Shown here piece after piece: positions 26,780-41,189 of a DNA stretch of 64,000 nt. Each line of letters begins with the position of its first letter. Position 1 is the first letter of the stretch. Under the pieces are notes generated by a model, which searched no databases, was not told the origin of the DNA, and saw only the letters and a program-made list of their open reading frames with translations. Source of the DNA: Amblyomma americanum (lineage: Eukaryota > Arthropoda > Arachnida > Ixodida > Ixodidae); NCBI RefSeq assembly GCF_052857255.1, contig NC_135502.1, positions 153,581,868-153,645,867 on the forward strand, read 5' to 3'. Both the position numbers and the translations under genes were made by a program.

Positions 26780-27051
26780 AAGCATGGTTATTTTCTGGCG
26801 ACCTGGCTCTTCTAGCAACACCACCTGGTAGTCGCGGTGTGACGTCACCTGAGACCACCAATATGCAAGAAGCACCTTACCGGTTCGTCTTCTGTGGACA
26901 CGATGGACATGGGCCGGCAATGACGCCTACGAGGACCTTGTTCTGCGTTCTGCAGGACATTTTCCAGATCAGCGCATCTGCAGCAACGAGCGTCTACACG
27001 TGCGGGGATAGAAGCGATATCGTCGGCGTTTATCAACTTCGTCCGGATTAC

Positions 27052-29615
27052 ACTGTTGACCAGATGACAGCATTGTTATATTCTCGGGACCTGGCTCTTC
27101 TAGCGACAATACCTGGAAGTCGCGGTGTGACGTCACCTGAGAGCACCACTATAAAAGAAGCACCTCACCGATTCGTAATCTGTGGGCACGATGGACGCGG
27201 ACTGGCAATGACGCTAACGAGGACCTTGTTCTGCGTTATGCAGGGCATTTTCCATATCGGCGCATCTACAGCAACGAGCGCCTACACGTGCGGGGATAGA
27301 AGCGATATCGTCGGCGTTTATCAACTTCGTCCGGATTACACTGTTGACCAGATGACAGCATTGTTATATTCTCGGGACCTGGCTCTTCTAGCGACACCAC
27401 CTGGTAGTCGCGGCGTGACGTCACCTGAGACCACCAATATACAAGAAGCACCTCACCGGTTCGTATTCTGTAGGCACGATGGACGCGGACTGGCAATGAC
27501 GCCTACGAGGACCTTGTTCTGTGTTCTGCAGGGCAATTTCCTGCTCGGCGCATCTACAGCAACGAGCGCCTACACGTGCGGGGATAGAAGCGATATCGTC
27601 GGCGTTATCAACTTCGTCCGGATTACACTGTTGACCAGATGACAGCATGGTTATTTTCTGGCGACCTGACTCTTCTAGCGACAATACCTTGAAGTCGCGG
27701 TGTGACGTCACCAGAGAGCACCACTATAAAAGAAGCACCTCACCGGTTCGAATTCTGTGGGCACGATGGACGCGGAGTGGCAATAACACTAAAGAGGACC
27801 TTGTTCTGCGTTCTTCAGGGCATTTTCCAGATCGGCGTATCTACAGCAACGAGCGCCTACACGTGCGGGGATAGAAGAGATATCGTCGGCGTTTATCAAC
27901 TTCGTCCGGATTACACTGTTGACCAGATGACAGCATTGTTATATTCTCGGGACCTGGCTCTTCTATCGACACCACCTGGTAGTCGCGGAGTGACGTCACC
28001 TGAGACCACCAATATACAAGAAGCACTTCACCGGTTCGTATTCTCTGGGCACGATGGACGCGGACTGGCAATGACGCCTACGAGGACCTTGTTCTGCGTT
28101 CTGTATGGCATTTTCCAGATCGGCGTATCTACAGCAACGAGCGCCTACACGTGCGGGGATAGAAGCGATATCGTCGGCGTTTATCAACTTCGTCCGGATT
28201 ACACTGTTGACCAGATGACAACATTGTTATTTTCTCGGGACCTCCCTCTTCTAGCGACACCACCTGGTAGTCGCGGTGTGACGTCATCTGAGACCACCAA
28301 TATACAAGAAGCACCTCATCGGTTCGTATTCTGTGGGTACGATGGACGCGGACTGGCAGTGACGCTAACGAGGACCTTGTTCTGCGTTCTGCAGGGCATT
28401 TTCCAGATCGGCGTATCTACAGCAACGAGCGCCTACACGTGCGGGGATAGAAGCGATATCGTCGGAGTTTATACACTTCGTCCGGATCACACTGTTGACC
28501 AGATGACAGCATGGTTATTTTCTGGCGGCCTGCTTCTTCTAGCGACACCACCTGGTAGTCGCGGTGTGACGTCACCTAAGAACACCACTATAAAACAATC
28601 ACCTCACCGGTTCGTCCTCTGCGGACACGATGGACGCGGACTGGCAATGACGCCTACGAGGACCTGTTCTGCGTTCTGCAGGGCATTTTCCAGATCGGCG
28701 CATCTACAGCAGCGAGCGGCTACCCGTGCGGCGATAGAAGCGATATCGTCGGAGTTTATACACTTCGTCCGGATCACCCTGTTGACCAGATGACAACATT
28801 GTTATTTTCTCGGGACCTGGCTCTTCTAGCGACACCACCTGGTAGTCGCGGTGTGACGTCACCTGAGACCACCAATATACAAGAAGCACGTCACCGGTTC
28901 GTATTCTGTGGGTACGATGGACGTGGACTGGCAATGACGCTAACGAGGACCTTGTTCTGCGTTATGCAGGGCATTTTCCAGATTGGCGCATCTACAGCAA
29001 CGATCGCCTACACGTGCGGGGATAGAAGCGATATCGTCGGCGTTTATCAACTTCTTCCGGATTACACTGTAACCAGATGACAGCATGGTTATTTTCTGGC
29101 GACCTGGCTCTTCTAGCGACACCACCTGGTAGTCGCGATGTGACGTCACCCAAGAACACCACTATAAAAGAAGCACCTCACCGGTTCGTATTATGTGGGC
29201 ACGATGGACGCGGACTGGCAATGACGCCTACGAGGACCTTGTTCTGCGTTCTGCAGGGCATTTTCCAGATCGGCGAATCTACAGCAACGAGCGGCTACAC
29301 GTGCGGGGATAGAAGCAATATCGTTGGCGTTTATCAACTTCGTCCGGATTACACTGTTGACCAGATGACAGCATGGTTATTTTCTGGCGACCTGACTCTT
29401 CTAGCGACACCACCTGGTAGTCGCGATGTGACGTCAGCCAAGAACACCATTATAAAAGAAGCACCTCACCGGTTCGTATTATGTAGGCACGATGGACGCG
29501 GACTGGCAATAACGCTAACGAGGACCTTGTTCTGCGTTCTGCAGAGCATTTTCCAGATTGGCGCATCTACAGCAACGAGCGCCTACACGTGCGGGGATAG
29601 AAGCGATATCGTCGG
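27052..29615 (+). repeat. Higher-order copy C1 (13-monomer offset)
   Basis: 2564 bp matching 30792-33355 at offset 3740 bp (13 x 288 minus 4). Both copies share the 1-bp deletion GAGGACCTGTTCTGC (about 28667 and 32407) and the AAGTCGCGG variant after CCTT (about 27691 and 31431). A few substitutions distinguish them, for example CACGATGG at 27767 against CACAATGG at 31507. Part of it (27959-29888) is present a third time at 34001-35931. Confidence 0.9.
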
Positions 29616-30791
29616 CGTTTATCAACTTCTTCCGGATTACACTGTAACCAGATGACAGCATGATTATTTTCTGGCGACCTGGCTCTTCTAGCGACACCAC
29701 CTGGTAGTCGCGGTGTGACGTCACCTGAGACCACCAATATACAAGAAGCACCTCACCGGTTCGTCTTCTGTGGACACGATGGACGTGGACTGGCAATGAC
29801 GCCTACGAGGAGCTTGTTCTGCGTCCTGCAAGACATTTTCCAGATCAGCGCATCTACAGCAACGAGCGTCTACACGTGCGGGGATAGAAGAGATATCGTC
29901 GGCGTTTATCAACTTCGTCCGGATTACACTGTTGACCAGATGACAGCATTGTTATATTCTCGGGACCTGGCTCTTCTATCGACACCACCTGGTAGTCGCG
30001 GAGTGACGTCACCTGAGACCACCAATATACAAGAAGCACTTCACCGGTTCGTATTCTCTGGGCACGATGGACGCGGACTGGCAATGACGCCTACGAGGAC
30101 CTTGTTCTGCGTTCTGTATGGCATTTTCCAGATCGGCGTATCTACAGCAACGAGCGCCTACACGTGCGGGGATAGAAGCGATATCGTCGGCGTTTATCAA
30201 CTTCGTCCGGATTACACTGTTGACCAGATGACAACATTGTTATTTTCTCGGGACCTCCCTCTTCTAGCGACACCACCTGGTAGTCGCGGTGTGACGTCAT
30301 CTGAGACCACCAATATACAAGAAGCACCTCATCGGTTCGTATTCTGTGGGTACGATGGACGCGGACTGGCAGTGACGCTAACGAGGACCTTGTTCTGCGT
30401 TCTGCAGGGCATTTTCCAGATCGGCGTATCTACAGCAACGAGCGCCTACACGTGCGGGGATAGAAGCGATATCGTCGGAGTTTATACACTTCGTCCGGAT
30501 CACACTGTTGACCAGATGACAGCATGGTTATTTTCTGGCGGCCTGCTTCTTCTAGCGACACCACCTGGTAGTCGCGGTGTGACGTCACCTAAGAACACCA
30601 CTATAAAACAATCACCTCACCGGTTCGTCTTCTGCGGACACGATGGACGCGGACTGGCAATGACGCCTACGAGGACCTTGTTCTGCGTTCTGCAGGGCAT
30701 TTTCCAGATCGGCGCATCTACAGCAGCGAGCGGCTACCCGTGCGGCGATAGAAGCGATATCGTCGGAGTTTATACACTTCGTCCGGATCAC

Positions 30792-33355
30792 CCTGTTGAC
30801 CAGATGACAGCATTGTTATATTCTCGGGACCTGGCTCTTCTAGCGACAATACCTGGAAGTCGCGGTGTGACGTCACCTGAGAGCACCACTATAAAAGAAG
30901 CACCTCACCGATTCGTAATCTGTGGGCACGATGGACGCGGACTGGCAATGACGCTAACGAGGACCTTGTTCTGCGTTATGCAGGGCATTTTCCATATCGG
31001 CGCATCTACAGCAACGAGCGCCTACACGTGCGGGGATAGAAGCGATATCGTCGGCGTTTATCAACTTCGTCCGGATTACACTGTTGACCAGATGACAGCA
31101 TTGTTATATTCTCGGGACCTGGCTCTTCTGGCGACACCACCTGGTAGTCGCGGCGTGACGTCACCTGAGACCACCAATATACAAGAAGCACCTCACCGGT
31201 TCGTATTCTGTAGGCACGATGGACGCGGACTGGCAATGACGCCTACGAGGACCTTGTTCTGTGTTCTGCAGGGCAATTTCCTGCTCGGCGCATCTACAGC
31301 AACGAGCGCCTACACGTGCGGGGATAGAAGCGATATCGTCGGCGTTATCAACTTCGTCCGGATTACACTGTTGACCAGATGACAGCATGGTTATTTTCTG
31401 GCGACCTGACTCTTCTAGCGACAATACCTTGAAGTCGCGGTGTGACGTCACCAGAGAGCACCACTATAAAAGAAGCACCTCACCGGTTCGAATTCTGTGG
31501 GCACAATGGACGCGGAGTGGCAATAACACTAAAGAGGACCTTGTTCTGCGTTCTTCAGGGCATTTTCCAGATCGGCGTATCTACAGCAACGAGCGCCTAC
31601 ACGTGCGGGGATAGAAGAGATATCGTCGGCGTTTATCAACTTCGTCCGGATTACACTGTTGACCAGATGACAGCATTGTTATATTCTCGGGACCTGGCTC
31701 TCCTATCGACACCACCTGGTAGTCGCGGAGTGACGTCACCTGAGACCACCAATATACAAGAAGCACTTCACCGGTTCGTATTCTCTGGGCACGATGGACG
31801 CGGACTGGCAATGACGCCTACGAGGACCTTGTTCTGCGTTCTGTATGGCATTTTCCAGATCGGCGTATCTACAGCAACGAGCGCCTACACGTGCGGGGAT
31901 AGAAGCGATATCGTCGGCGTTTATCAACTTCGTCCGGATTACACTGTTGACCAGATGACAACATTGTTATTTTCTCGGGACCTCCCTCTTCTAGCGACAC
32001 CACCTGGTAGTCGCGGTGTGACGTCATCTGAGACCACCAATATACAAGAAGCACCTCATCGGTTCGTATTCTGTGGGTACGATGGACGCGGACTGGCAGT
32101 GACGCTAACGAGGACCTTGTTCTGCGTTCTGCAGGGCATTTTCCAGATCGGCGTATCTACAGCAACGAGCGCCTACACGTGCGGGGATAGAAGCGATATC
32201 GTCGGAGTTTATACACTTCGTCCGGATCACACTGTTGACCAGATGACAGCATGGTTATTTTCTGGCGGCCTGCTTCTTCTAGCGACACCACCTGGTAGTC
32301 GCGGTGTGACGTCACCTAAGAACACCACTATAAAACAATCACCTCACCGGTTCGTCCTCTGCGGACACGATGGACGCGGACTGGCAATGACGCCTACGAG
32401 GACCTGTTCTGCGTTCTGCAGGGCATTTTCCAGATCGGCGCATCTACAGCAGCGAGCGGCTACCCGTGCGGCGATAGAAGCGATATCGTCGGAGTTTATA
32501 CACTTCGTCCGGATTACCCTGTTGACCAGATGACAACATTGTTATTTTCTCGGGACCTGGCTCTTCTAGCGACACCACCTGGTAGTCGCGGTGTGACGTC
32601 ACCTGAGACCACCAATATACAAGAAGCACGTCACCGGTTCGTATTCTGTGGGTACGATGGACGTGGACTGGCAATGACGCTAACGAGGACCTTGTTCTGC
32701 GTTATGCAGGGCATTTTCCAGATTGGCGCATCTACAGCAACGATCGCCTACACGTGCGGGGATAGAAGCGATATCGTCGGCGTTTATCAACTTCTTCCGG
32801 ATTACACTGTAACCAGATGACAGCATGGTTATTTTCTGGCGACCTGGCTCTTCTAGCGACACCACCTGGTAGTCGCGATGTGACGTCACCCAAGAACACC
32901 ACTATAAAAGAAGCACCTCACCGGTTCGTATTATGTGGGCACGATGGACGCGGACTGGCAATGACGCCTACGAGGACCTTGTTCTGCGTTCTGCAGGGCA
33001 TTTTCCAGATCGGCGAATCTACAGCAACGAGCGGCTACACGTGCGGGGATAGAAGCAATATCGTTGGCGTTTATCAACTTCGTCCGGATTACACTGTTGA
33101 CCAGATGACAGCATGGTTATTTTCTGGCGACCTGACTCTTCTAGCGACACCACCTGGTAGTCGCGATGTGACGTCAGCCAAGAACACCATTATAAAAGAA
33201 GCACCTCACCGGTTCGTATTATGTAGGCACGATGGACGCGGACTGGCAATAACGCTAACGAGGACCTTGTTCTGCGTTCTGCAGAGCATTTTCCAGATTG
33301 GCGCATCTACAGCAACGAGCGCCTACACGTGCGGGGATAGAAGCGATATCGTCGG
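30792..33355 (+). repeat. Higher-order copy C2
   Basis: Second copy of 27052-29615. At the left edge GGATCACCCTGTTGAC replaces GGATTACACTGTTGAC. At the right edge GGAGTTTATACACTTC replaces GGCGTTTATCAACTTC. Both edges are switches between the two main monomer subfamilies, as expected for unequal exchange between them. Confidence 0.9.
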
Positions 33356-34000
33356 AGTTTATACACTTCGTCCGGATCACACTGTTGACCAGATGACAGC
33401 ATGGTTATTTTCTGGCGACCTGGCTCTTCTATCGACACCACCTGGTAGTCGCGGAGTGACGTCACCTGAGACCACCAATATACAAGAAGCACTTCACCGG
33501 TTCGTATTCTCTGGGCACGATGGACGCGGACTGGCAATGACGCCTACGAGGACCTTGTTCTGCGTTCTGTATGGCATTTTCCAGATCGGCGTATCTACAG
33601 CAACGAGCGCCTACACGTGCGGGGATAGAAGCGATATCGTCGGCGTTTATCAACTTCGTCCGGATTACACTGTTGACCAGATGACAACATTGTTATTTTC
33701 TCGGGACCTCCCTCTTCTAGCGACACCACCTGGTAGTCGCGGTGTGACGTCATCTGAGACCACCAATATACAAGAAGCACCTCACCGGTTCGTCTTCTGT
33801 GGACACGATGGACGCGGACTGGCAGTGACGCTAACGAGGACCTTGTTCTGCGTTCTGCAGGGCATTTTCCAGATCGGCGTATCTACAGCAACGAGCGCCT
33901 ACACGTGCGGGGATAGAAGCGATATCGTCGGAGTTTATACACTTCGTCCGGATCACACTGTTGACCAGATGACAGCATGATTATTTTCTGGCGACCTGGC

Positions 34001-35931
34001 TCTTCTATCGACACCACCTGGTAGTCGCGGAGTGACGTCACCTGAGACCACCAATATACAAGAAGCACTTCACCGGTTCGTATTCTCCGGGCACGATGGA
34101 CGCGGACTGGCAATGACGCCTACGAGGACCTTGTTCTGCGTTCTGTATGGCATTTTCCAGATCGGCGTATCTACAGCAACGAGCGCCTACACGTGCGGGG
34201 ATAGAAGCGATATCGTCGGCGTTTATCAACTTCGTCCGGATTACACTGTTGACCAGATGACAACATTGTTATTTTCTCGGGACCTCCCTCTTCTAGCGAC
34301 ACCACCTGGTAGTCGCGGTGTGACGTCATCTGAGACCACCAATATACAAGAAGCACCTCATCGGTTCGTATTCTGTGGGTACGATGGACGCGGACTGGCA
34401 GTGACGCTAACGAGGACCTTGTTCTGCGTTCTGCAGGGCATTTTCCAGATCGGCGTATCTACAGCAACGAGCGCCTACACGTGCGGGGATAGAAGCGATA
34501 TCGTCGGAGTTTATACACTTCGTCCGGATCACACTGTTGACCAGATGACAGCATGGTTATTTTCTGGCGGCCTGCTTCTTCTAGCGACACCACCTGGTAG
34601 TCGCGGTGTGACGTCACCTAAGAACACCACTATAAAACAATCACCTCACCGGTTCGTCTTCTGCGGACACGATGGACGCGGACTGGCAATGACGCCTACG
34701 AGGACCTTGTTCTGCATTCTGCAGGGCATTTTCCAGATCGGCGCATCTACAGCAGCGAGCGGCTACCCGTGCGGCGATAGAAGCGATATCGTCGGAGTTT
34801 ATACACTTCGTCCGGATCACCCTGTTGACCAGATGACAACATTGTTATTTTCTCGGGACCTGGCTCTTCTAGCGACACCACCTGGTAGTCGCGGTGTGAC
34901 GTCACCTGAGACCACCAATATACAAGAAGCACGTCACCGGTTCGTATTCTGTGGGTACGATGGACGTGGACTGGCAATGACGCTAACGAGGACCTTGTTC
35001 TGCGTTATGCAGGGCATTTTCCAGATTGGCGCATCTACAGCAACGATCGCCTACACGTGCGGGGATAGAAGCGATATCGTCGGCGTTTATCAACTTCTTC
35101 CGGATTACACTGTAACCAGATGACAGCATGGTTATTTTCTGGCGACCTGGCTCTTCTAGCGACACCACCTGGTAGTCGCGATGTGACGTCACCCAAGAAC
35201 ACCACTATAAAAGAAGCACCTCACCGGTTCGTATTATGTGGGCACGATGGACGCGGACTGGCAATGACGCCTACGAGGACCTTGTTCTGCGTTCTGCAGG
35301 GCATTTTCCAGATCGGCGAATCTACAGCAACGAGCGGCTACACGTGCGGGGATAGAAGCAATATCGTTGGCGTTTATCAACTTCGTCCGGATTACACTGT
35401 TGACCAGATGACAGCATGGTTATTTTCTGGCGACCTGACTCTTCTAGCGACACCACCTGGTAGTCGCGATGTGACGTCAGCCAAGAACACCATTATAAAA
35501 GAAGCACCTCACCGGTTCGTATTATGTAGGCACGATGGACGCGGACTGGCAATAACGCTAACGAGGACCTTGTTCTGCGTTCTGCAGAGCATTTTCCAGA
35601 TTGGCGCATCTACAGCAACGAGCGCCTACATGTGCGGGGATAGAAGCGATATCGTCGGCGTTTATCAACTTCTTCCGGATTACACTGTAACCAGATGACA
35701 GCATGATTATTTTCTGGCGACCTGGCTCTTCTAGCGACACCACCTGGTAGTCGCGGTGTGACGTCACCTGAGACCACCAATATACAAGAAGCACCTCACC
35801 GGTTCGTCTTCTGTGGGCACGATGGACGTGGGCTGGCAATGACGCCTACGAGGAGCTTGTTCTGCGTTCTGCAAGACATTTTCCAGATCAGCGCATCTAC
35901 AGCAACGAGCGTCTACACGTGCGGGGATAGA
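34001..35931 (+). repeat. Higher-order copy C3 (partial)
   Basis: About 1.93 kb matching 27959-29888 at an offset of 6042-6043 bp. It lacks the 1-bp deletion seen at 28667 and 32407, which explains the 1-bp change in offset. That deletion therefore arose in, or was converted into, only two of the three copies. Confidence 0.85.
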
Positions 35932-38013
35932 AGCGATATCGTCGGCGTTTATCAACTTCGTCCGGATTACACTATTGACCAGATGACAGCATTGTTGTAT
36001 TCTCGGGACCTGGCTCTTCTAGCGACACTGCCTTGAAGTCGCGGTGTGACGTCAACTGAGACCACCAATACACAAGAAGCACGTCACTGGTACGATGGAC
36101 GCGGACTGGCAATGACGCTAACGAGGACATTGTTCTGCGTTATGCAGGGCATTTTCCAAATCGGCGCATCTACAGCAACGAGCGGCTACACGTGCGGGGA
36201 TAGAAGCGATATCGTTGGCGTTTATCAACTTCGTCCGGATTACACTGTTGACCAGATGACAGCATGGTTATTTTCTGGCGACCTGACTCTTCTATCGACA
36301 CCACCTGGTAGTCGCGATGTGACGTCACCCAAGAACACCAATATAAAAGAAGCACCTCACCGGTTCGTATTATGTAGGCACGATGGACGCGGACTGGCAA
36401 TAACGCTAACGAGGACCTTGTTCTGCGTTCTGCAGAGCATTTTCCAGATCGGCGCATCTACAGCAACGAGCGCCTACACGTGCGGGGATAGAAGCGATAT
36501 CGTCGGCGTTTATCAACTTCGTCCGGATTACACTGTTGACCAGATGACAGCATTGCTATATTCTCGGGACCTGGCTCTTCTAGCGACACCACCTGGTAGT
36601 CGCGGTGTGACGTCACCTGAGACCACCAATATACAAGAAGCACTTCACCGGTTCGTATTCTCTGGGTACGATGGACGCGGACTGGCAATGACGCCTACGA
36701 GGACCTTGTTCTGCGTTCTGCAGGGCATTTTCCAGATCGGCGTATCTACAGCAACGAGCGCCTACACGTGCGGGTATAGAAGCGATATCGTCGGCGTTTA
36801 TCAACTTCGTCCGGATTACATTGTTGACCAGATGACAGCATTGTTATATTCTCGGGACCTGGCTTTTCTAGCGACACTACCTGGTAGTCACGGTGTGACG
36901 TCACCTGAGACCACCAATATACAAGAAGCACCTCACCGGTTCGTATTCTGTGGGCACGATGGACGCGGACTGGCAATAACGCTAACAAGGACCTTGTTCT
37001 GCGTTCTGCAGGGCATTTTCCTGATCGGCGCAACTACAGCAACGAGCGCCTACACGTGCGGGTATAGAAGCGATATCGTTGGCGTTTATCAACTTCGTCC
37101 GGATTACACTGTTGACCAGATGACAGCATTGATATTTTCTTGGGACCTGGCCCTTCTAGCGACACCACCTGGTAGTCGCAGCGTGACGTCACTTGAGACC
37201 ACCAATACACAAGAAGCACGTTACCGGTTCGTATTCTGTGGGCACGATGCACGCGGACTGGCAATGACGCTAACGAGGACCTTGTTCTGCGTTCTGCAGG
37301 GCATTTTCCTGATCGGCGCATCTGCAGCAACGAGCGCCTACACATGTTTGGATAGAAGCGATATCGTCGGCGTTTATCAACTTCGTCCGGATTACAGTTG
37401 ACCAGATGACAGCATGGTTTTTTTCTGGCGACCTGGTTCTTCTAGCGACATCACCTGGTATTCGCGGTGTGACGTCACCCAAGAACACCACTATAAAACA
37501 ATCACCTCACCGGTTCGTCTTCTGCGGACACGATGGACGCGGACTGGCGATGACGCCTACGAGGACCTTGTTCTGCGTTCTGCAGGGCATTTTCCAGATC
37601 GGCGCATCTACAGCAACGAGCGGCTACCCGTGCGGGGATAGAAGCGATATCGTCGGAGTTTATACACTTCGTCCGGATCACCCTGTTGACCAGATGACAA
37701 CATTGTTATTTTCTCGGGACCTGGCTCTTCTAGCGACACCACCTGGTAGTCGCGGTGTGACGTCACCTGAGACCACCAATATACAAGAAGCACGTCAACC
37801 TGTTCGTATTCTGTGGGTACGATGGACGCGGACTGGCAATGACGCTAACGAGGACATTGTTCTGCGTTATGCAGGGCATTTTCCAGATCGGCGCATCTAC
37901 AGCAACGAGCGGCTACACGTGCGGGGATAGAAGCGATATCGTTGGCGTTTATCAACTTCGTCCGGATTACACTGTTGACCAGATGACAGCATGGTTATTT
38001 TCTGGCGACCTGA

Positions 38014-38443
38014 CTCTTCTAGCGACACCGCCTGGTAGTCGCGGTGTGACGTCACCTGAGACCACCAATATACAAGAAGCACTTCACCGGTTCGTATTCT
38101 CTGGGTACGATGGACGCGGACTGGCAATGACGCCTACGAGGACCTTGTTCTGCGTTCTGCAGGGCATTTTCCAGATCGGCGTATCTACAGCAACGAGCGC
38201 CTACACGTGCGGGGATAGAAGCGATATCGTCGGCGTTTATCAACTTCGTCCGGATTACACTGTTGACCAGATGACAGCATTGTTATATTCTCGGGACCTG
38301 GCTCTTCTAGCGACACCGCCTGGTAGTCGCGGTGTGACGTCACCTGAGACCACCAATATACAAGAAGCACCTCACCGGTTCGTATTCTGTGGGCACGATG
38401 GACGCGAACTGGCAATGACGCTAACGAGGACCTTGTTCTGCGT
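38014..38443 (+). repeat. Two-monomer tandem duplication, copy 1
   Basis: Matches 38590-39019 at an offset of 576 bp (2 x 288). I saw no difference inside the aligned stretch. The match ends where CGTTCTGCAG faces CGTCATGCAG. It is the smallest clear higher-order step in the window. Confidence 0.85.
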
Positions 38444-38501
38444 TCTGCAGAGCATTTTCCAGATCGGCGCATCTACAGCAACGAGCGCCTACACGTGCGG
38501 G
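38214..38501 (+). repeat. Representative 288-bp satellite monomer
   Basis: A consensus-like unit, given as a reference. The next unit begins at 38502 with the same GATAGAAGCG. Landmarks by monomer position: CGATATCG palindrome 9-16, a long AT-richer stretch 67-77, TGACGTCA 122-129 (38335-38342), TATA-like block 144-151, GGTTCGTATTC 164-174, CTGCAG 232-237, a weak inverted repeat GGCGC/GCGCC 253-276, and CACGTG 279-284. A hand count of a consensus monomer gives 78 G, 78 C and 25 CpG. The two 144-bp halves do not align convincingly, so 288 bp looks like the basic unit and not a recent dimer. Confidence 0.95.
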
Positions 38502-38589
38502 GATAGAAGCGATATCGTCGGCGTTTATCAACTTCGTCCGGATTACACTGTTGACCAGATGACAGCATTGTTATATTCTCGGGACCTGG

Positions 38590-39019
38590 CTCTTCTAGCG
38601 ACACCGCCTGGTAGTCGCGGTGTGACGTCACCTGAGACCACCAATATACAAGAAGCACTTCACCGGTTCGTATTCTCTGGGTACGATGGACGCGGACTGG
38701 CAATGACGCCTACGAGGACCTTGTTCTGCGTTCTGCAGGGCATTTTCCAGATCGGCGTATCTACAGCAACGAGCGCCTACACGTGCGGGGATAGAAGCGA
38801 TATCGTCGGCGTTTATCAACTTCGTCCGGATTACACTGTTGACCAGATGACAGCATTGTTATATTCTCGGGACCTGGCTCTTCTAGCGACACCGCCTGGT
38901 AGTCGCGGTGTGACGTCACCTGAGACCACCAATATACAAGAAGCACCTCACCGGTTCGTATTCTGTGGGCACGATGGACGCGAACTGGCAATGACGCTAA
39001 CGAGGACCTTGTTCTGCGT
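38590..39019 (+). repeat. Two-monomer tandem duplication, copy 2
   Basis: Copy of 38014-38443 at offset 576 bp. The region also takes part in a larger seven-monomer repeat: 38.4-40.3 kb recurs at 40.4-42.3 kb with an offset of 2014 bp. Confidence 0.85.
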
Positions 39020-41189
39020 CATGCAGGGCATTTTCCAGATCGGCGCATCTACAGCAACGAGCGCCTACACGTGCTGGGATAGAAGCGATATCGCCGGCGT
39101 TTATCAACTTCGTCCGGATTACACTGTTGACCACATGACAGCATGGTTATTTTCTGGCGACCTGGCTCTTCTAGCGACACCACCAGGTAGTCGCGATGGG
39201 AGGTCACCCAAGAACACCACTATAAAAGAAGCACCTCACCGGTTCGTATTATGTGGGCACGATGGACGCGGACTGGCAATGACGCCTACGAGGACCTTGT
39301 TCTGCGTTCTGCAGGGCAATTTCCTGATCGGCGCATCTACAGCAACGAGCGCCTACACGTGCGGGGATAGAAGCGATATCGTTGGCGTTTATCAACTTCG
39401 TCCGGATTACACTGTTGACCAGATGACAGCATTGATATTTTCTTGGGACCTGGCCCTTCTAGCGACACCGCCTGGTAGTCGCAGCGTGACGTCACTTGAG
39501 ACCACCAATATACAAGAAGCACGTTACCGGTTCGTATTCTGTGGGCACGATGCACGCGGACTGGCAATGACGCTAACGAGGACCTTGTTCTGCGTTCTGC
39601 AGGGCATTTTCCTGATCGGCGCATCTGCAGCAACGAGCGCCTACACATGTTTGGATAGAAGCGATATCGTCGGCGTTTATCAACTTCGTCCGGATTACAG
39701 TTGACCAGATGACAGCATGGTTTTTTTCTGGCGACCTGGTTCTTCTAGCGACATCACCTGGTATTCGCGGTGTGACGTCACCCAAGAACACCACTATAAA
39801 ACAATCACCTCACCGGTTCGTCTTCTGCGGACACGATGGACGCGGACTGGCGATGACGCCTACGAGGACCTTGTTCTGCGTTCTGCAGGGCATTTTCCAG
39901 ATCGGCGCATCTACAGCAACGAGCGGCTACCCGTGCGGGGATAGAAGCGATATCGTCGGAGTTTATACACTTCGTCCGGATCACCCTGTTGACCAGATGA
40001 CAACATTGTTATTTTCTCGGGACCTGGCTCTTCTAGCGACACCACCTGGTAGTCGCGGTGTGACGTCACCTGAGACCACCAATATACAAGAAGCACGTCA
40101 CCGGTTCGTATTCTGTGGGTACGATGGACGCGGACTGGCAATGGCGCTAACGAGGACATTGTTCTGCGTTATGCAGGGCATTTTCCAGATCGGCGCATCT
40201 ACAGCAACGAGCGGCTACACGTGCGGGGATAGAAGCGATATCGTTGGCGTTTATCAACTTCGTCCGGATTACACTGTTGACCAGATGACAGCATGGTTAT
40301 TTTCTGGCGACCTGACTCTTCTAGCGACACCACCTGGTAGTCGCGATGTGACGTCACCCAAGAACACCATTATAAAAGAAGCACCTCACCGGTTCGTATT
40401 ATGTAGGCACGATGGACGCGGACTGGCAATAACGCTAACGAGGACCTTGTTCTGCGTTCTGCAGAGCATTTTCCAGATCGGCGCATCTACAGCAACGAGC
40501 GCCTACACGTGCGGGGATAGAAGCGATATCGTCGGCGTTTATCAACTTCGTCCGGATTACACTGTTGACCAGATGACAGCATTGTTATATTCTCGGGACC
40601 TGGCTCTTCTAGCGACACCGCCTGGTAGTCGCGGTGTGACGTCACCTGAGACCACCAATATACAAGAAGCACTTCACCGGTTCGTATTCTCTGGGTACGA
40701 TGGACGCGGACTGGCAATGACGCCTACGAGGACCTTGTTCTGCGTTCTGCAGGGCATTTTCCAGATCGGCGTATCTACAGCAACGAGCGCCTACACGTGC
40801 GGGGATAGAAGCGATATCGTCGGCGTTTATCAACTTCGTCCGGATTACACTGTTGACCAGATGACAGCATTGTTATATTCTCGGGACCTGGCTCTTCTAG
40901 CGACACCGCCTGGTAGTCGCGGTGTGACGTCACCTGAGACCACCAATATACAAGAAGCACCTCACCGGTTCGTATTCTGTGGGCACGATGGACGCGAACT
41001 GGCAATGACGCTAACGAGGACCTTGTTCTGCGTCATGCAGGGCATTTTCCAGATCGGCGCATCTACAGCAACGAGCGCCTACACGTGCTGGGATAGAAGC
41101 GATATCGCCGGCGTTTATCAACTTCGTCCGGATTACACTGTTGACCACATGACAGCATGGTTATTTTCTGGCGACCTGGCTCTTCTAGC

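Noticed and set aside
38214..38501. 288 bp as an old dimer of a 144-bp unit
   Set aside because: Comparing the two halves by eye gives only short chance matches, such as GATGACAGC against GATGGACGC, with no consistent register.
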